From Trichodelitschia bisporula (Eukaryota > Ascomycota > Dothideomycetes > Phaeotrichales > Phaeotrichaceae): a DNA stretch of 64,000 nucleotides. Numbering within the stretch: the first letter of the stretch is position 1; every line of letters begins with the position of its first letter. The position numbers and the translations under genes are program-made. The stretch lies in assembly GCA_010356995.1 (NCBI GenBank), contig ML996698.1, forward strand, positions 183,923 to 247,922. The letters are read 5' to 3'. The notes beneath the pieces are model-generated. The model ran no database searches and was not told the origin of the DNA. It worked only from the letters and a program-made list of their open reading frames with translations. Shown piece by piece: positions 22,891 to 34,502 of this stretch.

Positions 22891-23626
22891 TTACTCCGCA
22901 TCCTTCTTCCCCAAGTCCATTCGCATAAACATACCCGCCCACCCCTCAGACACAAACCCATCTACCTTTTGAAAGCCCTGTGCCTTGTAGAACCTGTCTC
23001 CCGGTCAGCATCTCGCCTCACGTAAATTTCTCCCTTTCAACCCCTAGGGTTCTGGGTCACTCCAGGAAAATAACATACTTAACCAACTTCCCTTCGTTCC
23101 CTGCCCAGCAGTCGAGGTAAATCACACCCATCTTCAACTCCGTCCTCACCCACTCCCGCGTATACTTCACCAGCGCGGCCCCGGCACCCTTGCGATACTC
23201 TCTGGTCGCCTGGCTGAAATCTGTGACGAGAGTCTCCAAAAACATAAACTCACCCTCTTCCCCAGCCAACGCCCTGCTGGTTACGTCCTGCAAGTGCTTC
23301 TGGTCCAGCACATACTGGGATATGTATCCCCCACGCAGGGTCGCTGCGCCTACAGGGAGGTACTCCCCGCTCGGCAGGGGCGCCTCGGCAATCAGGACGC
23401 GCACGGGGGGGCCAGAACGGGTGAGACGGTATCTCTCGGCGTCGGCGACGGCGGAGATGTAGCGGTCGACGAGGTTGGGGCGGGCCGAAGACAGCGAGTC
23501 GGTTCCCCATTGGCTGGCGCTGCCGATGGCGGCCAGGTGCGGGATGCATGAGTCGAAGGCAGATGTGATGAACTTGGCATCGGTGTTTGAGGCGTCAGGG
23601 ACGGCGTCGCGGATACGGAACGGCAT
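22891..23626 (-). CDS. GNAT-type N-acetyltransferase (216 aa, 2 exons)
   Basis: Exons 23079-23626 and 22891-22993, intron 22994-23078 (85 nt). Start chosen at MPFRIRDAVPD (23626); an in-frame ATG 25 codons upstream is less likely because the domain begins at MPFRI. Motif A of the GNAT fold is visible as YRKGAGAALVKYTREWVR (acetyl-CoA pyrophosphate loop R/KxxGxG/A), followed by IYLDCWAGN and, across the intron, LVKFYKAQGFQKV, the usual beta-5/alpha-4 ending with a catalytic-type Tyr. The C-terminus (GMFMRMDLGKKDAE) closes the fold. It transfers acetyl from acetyl-CoA to an amine, but the substrate cannot be predicted. No targeting signal. Confidence 0.85.
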
Positions 23627-25688
23627 GGTTGCTGGTTTGGCGGCTTGTGAGATCTTGGATGGGGGTTGATGTGAAATGATAGAGGTGCAAGGTGCGCACA
23701 CACATCATACGGCTGCCCTAAACGCGCGTTTGCAACCTCGTGGAGTGGCAGAATCAACGTTGGCCTGCACTTAGAGACGTAGCAATGCCCGGTTTTGGCA
23801 ATTGTTAGACCTGTGCCTTACGCAGGCGTCCGGACTGGGTAAAATAAGCCGAGATACTTTAGCTTAGAGATCGCAATGCCAGAAGTAGTATGGTCGTATC
23901 CTGGGGCAGCCATAGCACAGTCACATGACCAAGTGATTCCTCAGCATGAGCCCAAGTTATGCCGCCTTGTTTTCGGCGTGGCCAGCGAGTGCCCCGCGCT
24001 GATGCACAAACTGATGCCCAGCGCTGTTGCGCAAGCCTTTGAGATGAGACAGAATGAAAAAAAGGACGGAACCAGGCGTGCATATTAAGTGGTGAAGGGC
24101 AGAAACAAAGGCAGTCTTGCTCCATTAGAGCTTGCAAGAATACAAGGGACGGGACTGCATAGCTTGGGCAGGACTGTGGTATGCTCAAAAAATGTCACCC
24201 TCACCACAGTACCTGTCCTCTGATAAGGTCCGGCGACTGGCCAACAAGGCTCAAAGGCCATCCAAGGCGTCTTCGCCATGCCTTGTCCTCTGTGAACACA
24301 CACAATGAAGTGTGCAGGAAATCGCCCAATCCGCCTGCGTTGTCTCCAAACACTGAAGTTGAGATACTGAGCCCACCCCCTTGGTATCGTCCCAGAATTC
24401 GTGTTATCCTAGTAGATGGGATGCGCGTTTTCCCTCTGTTATCTGCTTTCGCAGGGCTGATTCAGGCTGCGGTGGGGAGTATGGGATTCGCTGCGAAGGC
24501 CGAGCAGGACTCAGACTATCATGTCCGTACCCGTACTCTCAGCCGCAAAGAAGTACCACATCGTAGACAGCAAAGTCGAGCACCCAGGTTGCCGGTTTCT
24601 CCAGCCTCTAGACCTAACATAAAAGAGTACGGAGTACGCTGCATGGAATCGTTGATGCCGAAGCACCGCTTGACCTATCAAGAGACCAAGGCAACCGAGC
24701 GGGGGCCGCTGACTTCAGGTGCCTTGACAGCGCAGTTGGGATTCTCGCAACACACGCGCGCACGAAGACGTGTCCGTAAGGCGCGCACTAGTGGGGTTCG
24801 ACAAGAGATGGCGTGGAGGTGGGGAAACCGCTTCTGTTTGCCCGATGCTGATAGTTATGAGTCGGGGAGACGTTTCTCCGAACCCAGGTGACGCGCCGCG
24901 ACTCAAGAGATTACCCCCGCCTACACCGTACTCAGTTGCCATCCAGTTCATCATCCACACTCGGAAGAAGCATTCTGCATGGAATGTGCATCATGCTCGT
25001 GTATGATGAGGCAGCACACATTATAGGTGCATGCAAGACCACGCAGAAGTCGGATTCGCGTCAACGTACCGCGCTGCGATGTTAGCCTCGTTTTGGGCCG
25101 CGCCGCAGCAATCCTTTGGGCACAATCATTTCCGATAGGCTGCGCTGGGGAAAGAGTAGCGTAGAGCCGGCTTCAGATGCCAGCGCGTAGACATTACAAC
25201 TTAGGGCGCATCCCGCATCCCGCATCAATCTACAGGTCACGCCCATGATAGCATTACACTGTGGGCTAATGGTAGCGTAGGAAAATTGAAATTTGCCGCT
25301 TAATGTCCATTCCTACGAGTCTGTCATACTTCGTCGTACAGGGCTCTCCAGCCTTGACGAGCCCAAACCCGTGCGTGCAGCATGTGTGCAATGTGGCTCC
25401 TCAGCATTGGTGAATCCGAATGGTATGCCGGGCGGGTTCCCCCCAAAGGCAACACAGCTGCCAGCTAACGGTCGTTCACGTTGATGAGGTACTACGGTAC
25501 GTTTTTGAGCCGCATTTACAGCGAAACTAATGCTTTTGTAGGGTTGAGCCGTAGTATGCTCTTTAAGTGAACTTCAATCAGGCCCATTTCTTCCTTCGGC
25601 GCCAGGCGAAGTCAATTTCTACTCATACTTCCCCGTCGCGCATTGCTTCTGATATCTTCCCTGGAATCACCTATCACTTCTTCCGTCC
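23627..25688. other. Gene-poor stretch before the patatin gene
   Basis: A 236-codon plus-strand frame at 24181-24891 has no domain, unusual composition and no good start, so it is not called. The last ~200 bases are the leader of the large gene starting at 25689. Nothing else seen. Confidence 0.45.
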
Positions 25689-28600
25689 ATGTCGCAACAG
25701 TCGCCCGTCATAGATCGCGACTCTGTAGTGCGTGAAGCATACTCCGATGCCTCTTCTTCTTTGGAATTGTCTGTCCCTTTGCCCATTCCGGTCGCAGTAG
25801 CCTCCAAATCGCCTGTCATGGATGGCGGCCCTGTGTGTGATGGATGCTGCGATGCCTCCTCTTCCCCCGTATCGTACTGTTCAGCTTGTGGGGTTCACCT
25901 ATGTGAGAAATGCTGGGAAGGAGGTGCGATTTTGCACAGAAAGGAGAATGCCACACGCCCGGCGGCGGTGATACATCAAAAGACAGACCCCCACAAAGTC
26001 AGACTGTTGGATACTATCCTTCGTCCTTCAAACTATCAAGGACCGGAAGTCAACCAGCATGCCGCCAATAAGCACACTAAGTGGTTTGGTATGTGTCATG
26101 GGGAAATCCTCATCCATGCCAGCTCTCCTCTAACGTTGTTTCAGGTTGCTCGACGGATGAAGATCGCAATCCCGTACTTGAAGAGTTCGATGCCTACCCA
26201 AATATCATATCTCGGAGCGTGAGGTACGATGAGACGCCAAAGTGTCCGCAGTTGGTGTCGTTCGTCGGGGGAACAGGTGAGCTCTCTAAACCCCAGCTCA
26301 ACATCATCTCACGATTTTAGGGGCCGGCAAAAGCACAGTAGTGGGGTTGCTCATCAAGGCTCTCCCGCCAACCCCACCGACCATACTGAAGCACCAGGAC
26401 TTCGAATTCACCGCACCTGTGGTCGGCACGCATGCCAACGGCAATGTTCCGACATCGGCTGACGTACATCTCTACGCGGATCCGACTACTTACTATGACG
26501 GAACAACACCTGTTCTTTATGCAGATTGCGAAGGGCTTGATGCTGGCGATATTGCTCCCATGGAAAACGCCGCCCCCATCCGGAATGAGGTCGCCAAGTC
26601 GGACAGGAACGTCGCCACCCACCACATCCCTCGACAAATGAATAGTCGAGTCCGAAGGCTGGAATGGGCCGGTACCGATACACCGCCGCCTCATGAACTG
26701 CCTGCGGGTGTTCAGACAAGTGACCGGGCATTCATCGTGGAGAACTTGTACCCGAGGCTTCTGTATACGTTCTCAGATGTTGTCGTATTCGTGAGTGAAA
26801 ACTCAAGGTGACTACTCCGTACTTTTGCAACCCCTCTCTAATGCCACCCTAGGACCTTTCAGCATGCTCTGTGGCGTTTGATTGCCTGGGGTGCAAAGTC
26901 TCTTGAGCATTCAGTTAATCAACCCGCTCTTCCGCACGTCATTCTTCTGCTCAACCGGACATCTAGGGATGTGCCTGTTACTGAATGGGATGTCGACAGT
27001 GCTACGCAAAACTTGTTGATCCAAGCAAACACTATCCCTTCGAAAAAGGTCAAGGACCTTATGGCCAGCCTCGGATTGGACGTGAATGAACACATTCCGA
27101 CCGTCGAAGGACTCATCAAGCGCTATTACTCGACGTTTTCCGTGATGCGGTTCCCCCAAGGTGACCAGCACAACCTGCTATGGGAACAAATACAAAATCT
27201 GCGGACACGGATTCACGATCTTTGCAAAAGGTCTCATAAAGCCAAGCTGTCTACTAACATGCTGCTTCAATCTGACACCTTCAACATATACCTGAGATAT
27301 GCGCTTGACCATTTTGCCGCAACTCTGGATTCGCCTTTCAATTTCGTTAAAGTGTCTCTGAAACTGCATCCGACACCGGGAAATTTTGGCGACCATGTGG
27401 TTCGACTTGCTGCCAACATGTGCGACAGCAACGGCAATCTGGACCGGCGTCTTTTCTATGAGAGCTGGAGCAAAATGGTTGCCTCCAGTATCGTTCTTGA
27501 CCATATGCGGAAAACAAAGCAAGGTGGGAACTCCTTTCCAAATTATCACTCTGCTGCTAACATACGCTGGCAGGATGGGCGTCCGGAGACGACTATTTCA
27601 GTCATTATCAAGGTTCCTTGAACCAGGCCTTCAAGGCCTTTTGCACTAAGTTCTGGCCCTGCGCTTTCAGCAAAGGTGACGAGAAATGTGTCAACGTCAA
27701 GGCCTCACATGATTCCAAAGGACACCAAAATGCCGACGGAAAGGTCATTCAAGCCGGCAGTTATATACCTGACCGGCACTTCGATACCGATTTGGTTGAA
27801 AAATGGGGTTCCTTCCTCAGAAGTGCCGTCACAAGATTTGAGGAATGTTTGCGGGAAACGCCAACCTATGAGACTGGAATGCCACGACGTCAGTGGATAG
27901 CGCACTTGGAAATAGTCAACGACTTTCTCAGATATTTCGCCCCCGAAGGCTTCCGCAGTCAAAAAACTTGTTTTGGCTGCCTCATGGCCGTGCCAGAACA
28001 TCACCTGGCATGTGGCCATGTGCTTTGCACCCGCTGCGTGAAGGAAATTGGGGAGCAGCTTCCCACTTGGCAGGCCATCAAGATGACGGAATGCCCTCTC
28101 CACACAGTCCCGGAAGCCTTCCCCTCTGCACAAATTATCCGATTCAACCCACCGCTTGCAGGTGTACGTCTGTTGTCTCTTGATAGGTATGTCGCAACTT
28201 TTGCCAAACAGGACTGGGGAACTCAACTGACCGGGTTTGCAGTACTAACGTCTGTGGCATTGTGCAGCTGAAAGTGCTTCAAGCACTTGAAGGGCTTCTC
28301 CCCAATATCCCCCTGCAAGCATTTTTCGACTTGATTGTCGGCACGAGGTATACCTCCACCCTCTCTTGTTATCTTGCCCGCTGACACTACCAGCGGCGGC
28401 GGCACTATTGCTCTTGGCCTTGGTGCCAGTGAGCTGGCGCTGAAGGATTGTACCTCTGGCTTTACCGACTTATGCCGGAATGGGTTTGCGCACCGCAAGA
28501 TTCATTACATTCCCATAGTAGGAAAACTCATCACGAGGCATCGTGGGCACAAGTTTAAAACCAGGCGCTATCATTCGGCTCTGAAAGACTTCCTGCAGGA

Positions 28601-30633
28601 CTCGCCGCTTTTCGGATACAAAAGTAGGGAGCATCTGACTCTCTCCAGCGATGTCAAAGTTGCCTTGGCGGCCGCCAACGAGACGGGCCAGAAGGCCATC
28701 GTCTTGGCAACGTATAACCGCGCCGAAATGGACACAGCCTACGTTTTTGATCATCCAGAAAATCATAAGGACGAACTGAACGTATGGGAAGCGGCTGCTG
28801 CTTCTTCTGCGACTCCCGGCCTGTTCAAACCCTTCTTGCACGAGAAGACAAACCGAGCATATCTTGGTGGCGCATTGTTCCACAGCAATCCCATCAACAT
28901 TGCTATCTCAGAAAGCAAATGCCTTTGGCCCGACTCTGCCCTGGCGGGCCCAGATGTCGTGCTATCAGTTGGCGCAGGACGGTCGCAGAAACGCTCTGAG
29001 CCTGATAGTCGCATAAGTACTTATTCGGATTCGTTCGGATCTACTAATATGCCAAAGGGCCACCGCACCTCTCCTCGTGACCCAGACATGATCTGGAAGA
29101 CCTTCATGGATGGTAGGAACGCATCTGAGACGTCGGATCGCTATATCCGCATTAATCCTTTGCTGCCAGAGGTCCCCGAAGCCGGTGATAGTGGCAGGAT
29201 GAGGGATCTTCAGGCTCTGCCCGCAAAATACCTACTATGCGAAAAGGAGCTCGCGGGGCTCCGGAAGGTGGCTTTGCACCTTGTCGCTAGCCTATTCTAC
29301 CTTGACTCTCCGTATCCAGCAATTTTCACAAAGGACTCGGTATATCGTCGGCGAGGTAAGTATTCAACTTTCATCTCCTTTCCAAGGCTAACCCTTACCT
29401 TGAAAGGCAATATCAAGTGCAGATTTTCTGAGATCGAGGAGCATACCCCACACATTGTTGCTCTAGGGGCATTTCTCCAATCAAAATGCAACGGCGGCGG
29501 GCGAGTATGGTTCGAGGTGACGGAGCAAGGCGAGGAGTCACTCCCGCACCAGGTAATATTCCATCTTTTTTCTTAACCCGCCTCAGCTCTCATCCCTTGT
29601 TATAATCATTCAGTTTGCCTATATATCGGATTTTCACTCAATTTTCAGATCGATCTCTCTGAATCCGTCCTCCGGCACATGACGTCAACCGCGGCGTTTG
29701 ACCTTGGGTCACTATCAGTCACGACATCTCATCGGCTTAACGCAGTTGATATCACCTTGAACTTTGGTGATGATCAGGGCTTCTCCATCAGCGGGTTTCC
29801 GCGGCAAATCATGTGCGACCCGGATCCACCGAGGCCTGGTATGTTTGGAGTGCCCGTCATCAAGCATTGTCGTGCTCACTCCAGCAGCTACAGCTCCTCC
29901 TTCTACCCCATCAGCTCTAAGTTCAATTCAGAAAGAGGCGCTTGACAACTCATCACCATTGCCCCAGCCTCGTGGTCGCCAGCCAGCATCGCTCCCTCCT
30001 GAACCACGAGAATCTCAAGTTTCCCCTCCTACTCCAGTTCAACGTCCTCCGGTCCCCCTGAAACGCAGGTTTTGGATATTCCGACGGCCGCAACCTATCG
30101 CCAATGACCGAAATACCAGCTCCGATGCTCCTCAGCAACCCACCTCAGGCGACTCTGTTGCATCGGACGATGATCCCGCAGTTTCTAGCGAAAGTTCGTG
30201 GCCAACAAGCTTCGATCTCCGTGGCATGGGCGGCGCCTTTGCTCATGTGCCGTCTGAGGGCTCCATACCGGCTTCATTGCAGGTTCCCTCCGAACTGGGC
30301 GAACGAAGCCGCCCTCTCGAGAGCCAGGGACATGCTGGAGACATGCACCCACGACTATTGAATCGCATCTACCATGACCCGCGCCATCCAGACGCTGCAC
30401 ATGAGCTCCGCTCCGCTGAACCAAGGCAACGTTCCTCGGATGAAAATCCAAACTACCAGCTGACACAGTCGGCCGAGAGCAGCACGAGAGGTAATGGCTC
30501 TACGCCACGCATTGTCGATTCCCGGAGCAACTCAGTATTTCCCCGAACTAGTCGAACCGGAGTTGGTAGATCGGGCGTTAGCTTGCGAGGTGAACCAGGT
30601 CAAACCCAGCAGGCAGCAGAGCATTCACAGTGA
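25689..30633 (+). CDS. B-box/P-loop/RING-like/patatin multidomain protein (1474 aa, 10 exons), probable pseudo-enzyme
   Basis: Exons: 25689-26088, 26145-26276, 26321-26807, 26853-27523, 27574-28186, 28243-28347, 28394-29355, 29407-29552, 29649-29838, 29915-30633; the total divides by three. Domains in order: B-box-like zinc motif, residues 50-97 (C50, C53, C64, C67, C72, C75, H83); P-loop GGTGAGKST at 175-183; an NTPase-like region to about 560; RING-like cluster CFGCLM...CGHVLCTRC...C at 696-738; patatin domain from about 764 to 1000; a C2-like or unknown stretch; then a Pro/Ser-rich disordered tail from about 1235. The patatin nucleophile motif GTSGGG is kept (S803), but the oxyanion loop reads DSTNVCG (767-773) instead of DGGGxRG, and the DG(A/G) motif reads YLGGAL, placing Gly961 where the dyad Asp belongs. 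Active homologues hydrolyse phospholipid acyl chains. Fungal relatives combine patatin with NTPase modules in NLR-like proteins, suggesting a sensing role (inference). The ninth intron's acceptor is ambiguous among four in-frame AGs. Confidence 0.88.
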
Positions 30634-31222
30634 AGGCATTGACGTTGTCAAACAGAGACGGCGCTTTTAGCATTGAGTTGATTTTTTCCATGTCTTCAGT
30701 ATGGTTTGGATCGGATCTAGTCGCTGAATGTTCAAGCATGTCAACATCATCCTGTTTCCGTACGTATAGTGTTTTTCGCAATCAATGGATAGCAGACATA
30801 ATCCTTTGCAAAGATTTATTTTCCATTGCTTACCGCTCTCGTGAAAGACTGTTTACGACTCATGTGAGGATCTGACGAGATAGTAGGCATACCGGATAAC
30901 CCGTCAGTTAGCAGAGGGTTATTTCCCGCCACGATCGCCTCTAGAGCGGCCCTTTAACGTCAAAGAGCTAATCGAAACAGCTATGTGGCCGCCACTCTCT
31001 GAATTTTGCTGAGGACAAAATACGCGGAGACTACCGGCAGGGGGCCACATGACATTTTCTGTTAACCCTAGATCCCTGGCCAGCCTTCCTTGCATCCTTG
31101 GCCGTGTAACCCGTCCACGCACATCAGGCGCAGACGGCAGCTGGCACAATGCGGGGCGAGCCGTGAGCCTCATGACTAGCACCAATCGGCACGCTCTTAA
31201 CCAGGGCAAGTGCCGGTAGTTT

Positions 31223-31252
31223 CGCTGGTACCGGTATCGCTGGTACCGGTAT
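31223..31252. repeat. 15-bp direct duplication
   Basis: 'cgctggtaccggtat' occurs twice in tandem. Each unit contains the palindrome ggtacc and the sequence ccggtat; this may be a paired binding site or simple slippage. Confidence 0.75.
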
Positions 31253-31704
31253 CGCTTAAGGATCTTTATTGTATATCAACGTTGAGGTATTCAGTGTTCT
31301 AATTGAAACAAGCATAGGCTACAGCCAACACATCCCAAACACCGCAAACATTTATCCTGCGCTACGGGGTAAGAAGCAATAGCAGAGACCGTGGCTGACT
31401 TTTCGGCCAGCTAATGTATTGGTCCCAGGTCAAATCTCGAAATCCAGCACACATGATAGTACCGTACCATTCGGTCTCTTTCCGGTATGTGGTCACTGAC
31501 TCGTGGGAATTCAACACCAGCCAAGACGAAGTAACCTGTATGGGTACCATATGCAGTTTTGGTCCAGCATCAGATGCGGGTTCATGCAGCCCGACAAAAT
31601 ATTTATGAGGCATAAAGGCGTCTGACTTGACAGAACGGGCCCTCACGCCTTGAAAGATAGTATGCAGCACCACAAGATCTGCCTAGTTTACCGCCACCCT
31701 TGTG

Positions 31705-31759
31705 ATAGCCTGCGCTTTGCCAGCGCACCGGCAGGCTATCTCTTCATATATAAAAAGAA
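31705..31759. promoter_or_regulatory. Inverted repeat beside TATA-like sequence
   Basis: Perfect arms gatagcctgc (31705-31714) and gcaggctatc (31732-31741) enclose 17 bases; 'catatataaaaag' follows at once. This looks like an orphan core promoter or a hairpin. An ATG about 80 bases downstream opens only nine codons (MSHLPFNV then stop), so either an intron follows that I cannot see, or the transcript is non-coding, or the gene is lost. Confidence 0.35.
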
Positions 31760-33272
31760 CTCAAGGGCATCAGCTCGTCTAGCCCCCCAAACTCTACCTT
31801 CTGAGCCCGTATAACTTCTCTGTGCCATGTCCCACCTGCCGTTCAACGTCTGAGACCTTAATAAAAAGCTTTCGTGCATCGACTGTTTCCCAGTCATCCC
31901 GTTTCTTCCATCTTGTCTTAGAACTAATAGTCATAAAAGCATTCCCGGACGGGTTAGCTTGGAACATTGGGATACCCCAGCTCCGCTAAGTCTGTCAAAA
32001 TCAAACCACCTCTACCTGGGGGGTAGCGATTATATATATATATGGCTAACCAAGCGCCGCAGGCGCTCACCTGGGAAAGCGTCTCCATATCCCAAAGATT
32101 CAAAATGTCGAAAGCTCCGTCACCACCCCCTGTCCACCATGCCATGGACTGATATGAACGGTATCATACTTGTAGGACTCTCGGACCTCAGATCTATACT
32201 TCAGCTCGCTGGCTAGCCGCGCAGCTCCAACTCCCGCGGAGCGATTGCGGTCAAGTGTGTTTGCTCAACCAATCCGCACTAGCTACACCCTTTGCGCAAA
32301 ATACACTCGAGTATTCGGCGACATCAAGGTCCGTATGCGCACATTCAAAGGCGAGGCATTAACAACAACCCGGGGCCTCTTCCCCGTACGAAGAAATGCC
32401 ACAGTACGCCTTGCCCCCCTGGCAGAACAAATACATCGTCTCCGACAACATATTCTTCCCGCAACGGGAAACCACTAGCTCGGCCCTTAATTGTTGACAA
32501 ATATAGTGCAAGGTATGTCCTGGACATACGTGAACGGCTCTCGGGACGTCAGCCCAACAGCAAATCAGTTCGGCGCCTATAAAACTCACCCCGTTTAAGT
32601 CATTTATGAACTCGCCGTCGCTTCGCTAATCATTTATAGCCTCATGCTCTACTCTCCCTTGCTTTTCTCGTCACTCATTCCCCCAAGTTCCTATCCATCT
32701 GGTACTTCATCCTCTCGCAGAATCTATCGTATCTGGCCGGACTCTCTCCGATTCGAATCACAACGCACTCAGGGCTCAACACCCATTATTTTTGCTGCTC
32801 CTCACGGCCCATGTCCTGTTACTGCATGGCTAGTATAAGGACTACTCCCTGGGTCTCTCTTCGGTTCTGTTCAGCATCACTCCCAGTTCAGGCGCAACGT
32901 TTTCTTGGCGACACCCTCAGCGAAGTCCCTGATTCATGGCGTCTCAAAGTATTCTTCATGCATGTATATCATCAATGCCTCAATATATTTGCGCACTTGC
33001 ATTATCAACCGGTATGCACCGATACATGAGGAACACAACAGACGTACAAGAGGTCCGAAGAACAGCTAACCTGGTCTATGCATGGGCCGCAATTCTCCTT
33101 CATCCTGTGTAAAAGACCCTTGCACACAGTCCGATGTGGACATGGGAAGATGCCACGTAGCATATCACTCGTACTTTCATACTAAAATCCTGTTTTACCT
33201 CCGTGAGCCCTCTGATCGCTTTCAGATCTTCTGCTCTACCAATTTTCCCATTGAGGTCTGCACTGCTGCTAC

Positions 33273-34502
33273 ATGACCCATCATGCTGCAGATGACGACA
33301 TTCTCTACCCTTGGAACTCTCTTGTCAAAAACGTGGAGGACATTTCGAGGTCGGCCACGAGTTCAGGTTTTGGACAGAGTCCAGCAGCCTTCTCGGACCT
33401 CAACGCATTATCGCCGGAAATCAACCACTTTCGCAACAATCCTATATTTGCTGAAAAGCTCCTATCTGCATTCGTGTGGCAATTCCTATCTCAACGCATT
33501 TTCGGAAACGAGGAGCTCGATTCCGGCAATTTTTGGCTGGAGGTGCCAGCTGATCAAAAAGCACCTTTACGGCTGAGGTATGTGGCCTATCTCCAAGTCC
33601 TCGTAGAAAAGGTCATCGCCCCTCCTTTAGGGTAGCCCTTGCTCCGTTCGTTAAGCAGTGTCTAACTTTTTTACAAAAGTGATATCGAGCAAGCCCAACA
33701 TCAGCGTGCTTTTATTGCTAGGCAGTTTCAGCTAGATCCAGAAGTGTGCCATCATCGGCTCGCATATCTCGGCGACGCCTTGGTCGGTCGTCTACGACAG
33801 TATCTGCAGAGTTCATCCGCCCTGGAGGACCGCCTGCGGGAAGTTGTGGAGCAAGCAGTGTCCCTCGATGCCGATATGCAGAAGCAATCAGCCCATTATT
33901 TCGTCCGCTTTTACCCCTTGGTACTTGCTACAAGCACGTCATTTACTCCCATTTCTCAACGCTTCGATAAATACTTCATGCGCGAAGATGGCGAATCCTC
34001 CGATCCTTCCGCTGAAAACCGGCCAGGCACTTCTTCTGGCAGGCACCCACGGAGCTCAAGTCGAGGGCCAACTTCTAGCAACAGGCCGGGCACGTCTTCC
34101 GGTGAACGCCCACGCAGTAGAAGTCGGCCGAGAACTTCTGGTAACAGACCGGGGACGTCGAGCAACAGACCAGGGACGTCCAGCGGGCGTCCTAAATCAT
34201 CACACAATCGCCCGGGGACCTCGAATGGCCCGGCTCGTCCCGCCACGGCCTTCACTGGAAATCGAGTGGCACTCGTTGTTACGCCGGCGTTGCTCCGAGC
34301 TGGACACATGACCGGCCACAGCTTTGGTTCGCAATATGTGCTCTCCAGGGCATCAGTTATCACGACCCGGCAGCTCGAACGACAAATCCCTGGATTTTCC
34401 ATTGATAACGTGCCTTCCACTTCGTCTCGACGACCATCGAGCTCGGCTGGCCCAGCCCCCGCACCTGAGAAAGAGGCTGGATGTTGCTGTATCGTTATGT
34501 GA
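33273..34502 (+). CDS. CaaX-box protein with NRPGTSS repeats (393 aa, 2 exons)
   Basis: Exons 33273-33631 and 33680-34502 with a 48-nt intron (branch site tctaac). The first ~250 residues are predicted helical and carry no family I recognise (NPIFAEKLLSAFVWQFLSQR; later HHRLAYLGDALVGRLRQYL). A disordered region follows with repeated NRPGTSS/NRPGTSN units alternating with RPRSRSRPRTS-type basic segments (about residues 230-305). The protein ends KEAGCCCIVM: the last four residues CIVM form a canonical CaaX box predicted to be farnesylated, and the two preceding cysteines could be palmitoylated, giving a lipid-anchored membrane protein. It lacks the G-motifs of Ras-type GTPases. The start is the first ATG after an in-frame stop at 33252; an upstream exon cannot be excluded. 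It lies downstream of and parallel to the patatin gene. Confidence 0.72.

Larger units (their letters stand above)
30634..33272. other. Intergenic region with hairpin, small repeats and one tiny ORF
   Basis: 2.6 kb between the patatin gene and the CaaX gene. It holds a 15-bp duplication (31223-31252), a perfect 10-bp inverted repeat next to a TATA-like string (31705-31759), an AT dinucleotide run at 32030-32043, and a 36-codon frame at 32042-32152 (MANQAPQALTWESV...) directly after the AT run. An exon of the CaaX gene could lie in 32640-33250, but I could not define one. Confidence 0.45.

Noticed and set aside
24181-24891. 236-codon plus-strand frame
   Set aside because: No domain, erratic composition, rare-type codons and no intron or promoter support.
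32042-32152. 36-codon ORF after an AT run called as a gene
   Set aside because: Too short, no homology that I can recognise and no downstream continuation; kept only as a note in a finding.
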